From: Azonexus sp.
GTDB lineage: Bacteria; Pseudomonadota; Gammaproteobacteria; Burkholderiales; Rhodocyclaceae
Reading direction: 5' to 3'
Length of the DNA: 64,000 bases
Assembly (NCBI GenBank): GCA_030696345.1
Contig: JAUYSK010000022.1
Span: 124,001-188,000 of the forward strand
The position numbers and the translations under genes are program-made. Below are positions 63,885-64,000 of this stretch, piece by piece. The notes below the pieces were generated by a model, which worked only from the letters and a program-made list of their open reading frames with translations, was not told the DNA's origin and searched no databases. How positions within the stretch are numbered: position 1 is the first letter of the stretch; each line of letters starts with the position of its first letter.

Positions 63885-64000
63885 ATGAACATTCGACACG
63901 ACAATACCCGTCAGCACATTCTCGAAACCGGCCACCGGATTTTCGCCGGCAAAGGCTTCACGAGCGTTGGCCTGAACGAACTTCTGAAGACGGCCGGCGT
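63885..64000 (+). CDS. TetR/AcrR-family regulator, N-terminal part (3' end outside window)
   Basis: The visible 38 codons begin MNIRHDNTRQHILETGHRIF and run into KGFTSVGLNELLKTAG, the TetR helix-turn-helix start. It follows a palindromic operator. An overlapping ATG at 63875 is in another frame and gives no similarity. Ligand and targets cannot be told from this fragment. Confidence 0.88.
   Translation, partial: MNIRHDNTRQHILETGHRIFAGKGFTSVGLNELLKTAG

Noticed and set aside
1..64000. CRISPR arrays, insertion sequences and transposases
   Set aside because: None was seen; no spaced direct repeats or transposase-like reading frames are present.

Overview
The window looks like part of a betaproteobacterial chromosome, most likely a Rhodocyclales/Azonexaceae-type (Dechloromonas-like) organism. 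This is an inference from gene order, from GC in the upper 50s to 60s, and from the combination of a polar-type flagellar system (FlhF/FlhG, MotC/MotD, FleS/FleR, sigma-54 promoters) with tandem methyl-accepting chemotaxis proteins. No species marker is present. Almost everything from 1 to about 52 kb is one flagellar/chemotaxis island, and no gap between genes exceeds 300 bases.

Layout. 1-12.3 kb is chemotaxis: a truncated MCP with a CZB domain, a full PAS/HAMP MCP, the remnant tail of a third MCP, then cheR-cheD-cheB, a STAS-domain gene, two cheV genes, cheY, cheZ and cheA, closed by a clear terminator. 12.4-20.3 kb is flhB-flhA-flhF-flhG-fliA-motC-motD. 20.3-21.8 kb on the minus strand is flgA, then flgM-flgN behind a consensus sigma-28 promoter. 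21.9-32.7 kb is flgBCDEFGHIJKL plus a lipoprotein gene, behind a sigma-54-type promoter. 32.7-43.5 kb on the minus strand is fliFGHIJ and fliKLMNOPQR, with a sigma-54-type promoter before fliK. 43.6-46.5 kb on the plus strand is fleS-fleR-fliE, with fliE behind another sigma-54-type site. 46.5-52.1 kb on the minus strand is ycgR, an FlhB-C-like gene, a second FliK-like gene, a FliT-like gene, fliS, fliD, flaG and a very short flagellin gene with a sigma-28-type promoter.

After the flagellin comes a 1,274-residue multidomain glycosyltransferase of lower GC. In-frame ahead of it sits what looks like the broken start of a sugar-nucleotide cytidylyltransferase gene. Then come a GGDEF diguanylate cyclase and tRNA-Thr(UGU). 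From 58.4 kb to the end is a mixed chromosomal segment: a HigBA toxin-antitoxin pair, tag, a SHOCT-domain protein, an RNase H-domain protein, a LexA-box-controlled pair (unknown 116-residue protein plus a divergent SRAP/YedK protein), an HDOD protein, a small unknown protein and the start of a TetR regulator with a palindromic operator.

How it works together. The promoters and regulators describe a tiered flagellar cascade. FleR, which has the GAFTGA loop, with sigma-54 would drive the basal-body/hook and export operons. FliA with its antagonist FlgM would drive flagellin and FlgM itself. FlhF/FlhG would set pole and number, and YcgR and the diguanylate cyclase link the motor to c-di-GMP. The observations most worth following up are the LexA-controlled unknown-SRAP pair, the FlhG that lacks both P-loop lysines but keeps its FlhF-activating motif, the mini-flagellin next to the giant glycosyltransferase, the FliK2/FlhB-C module, and the relic of a third MCP.
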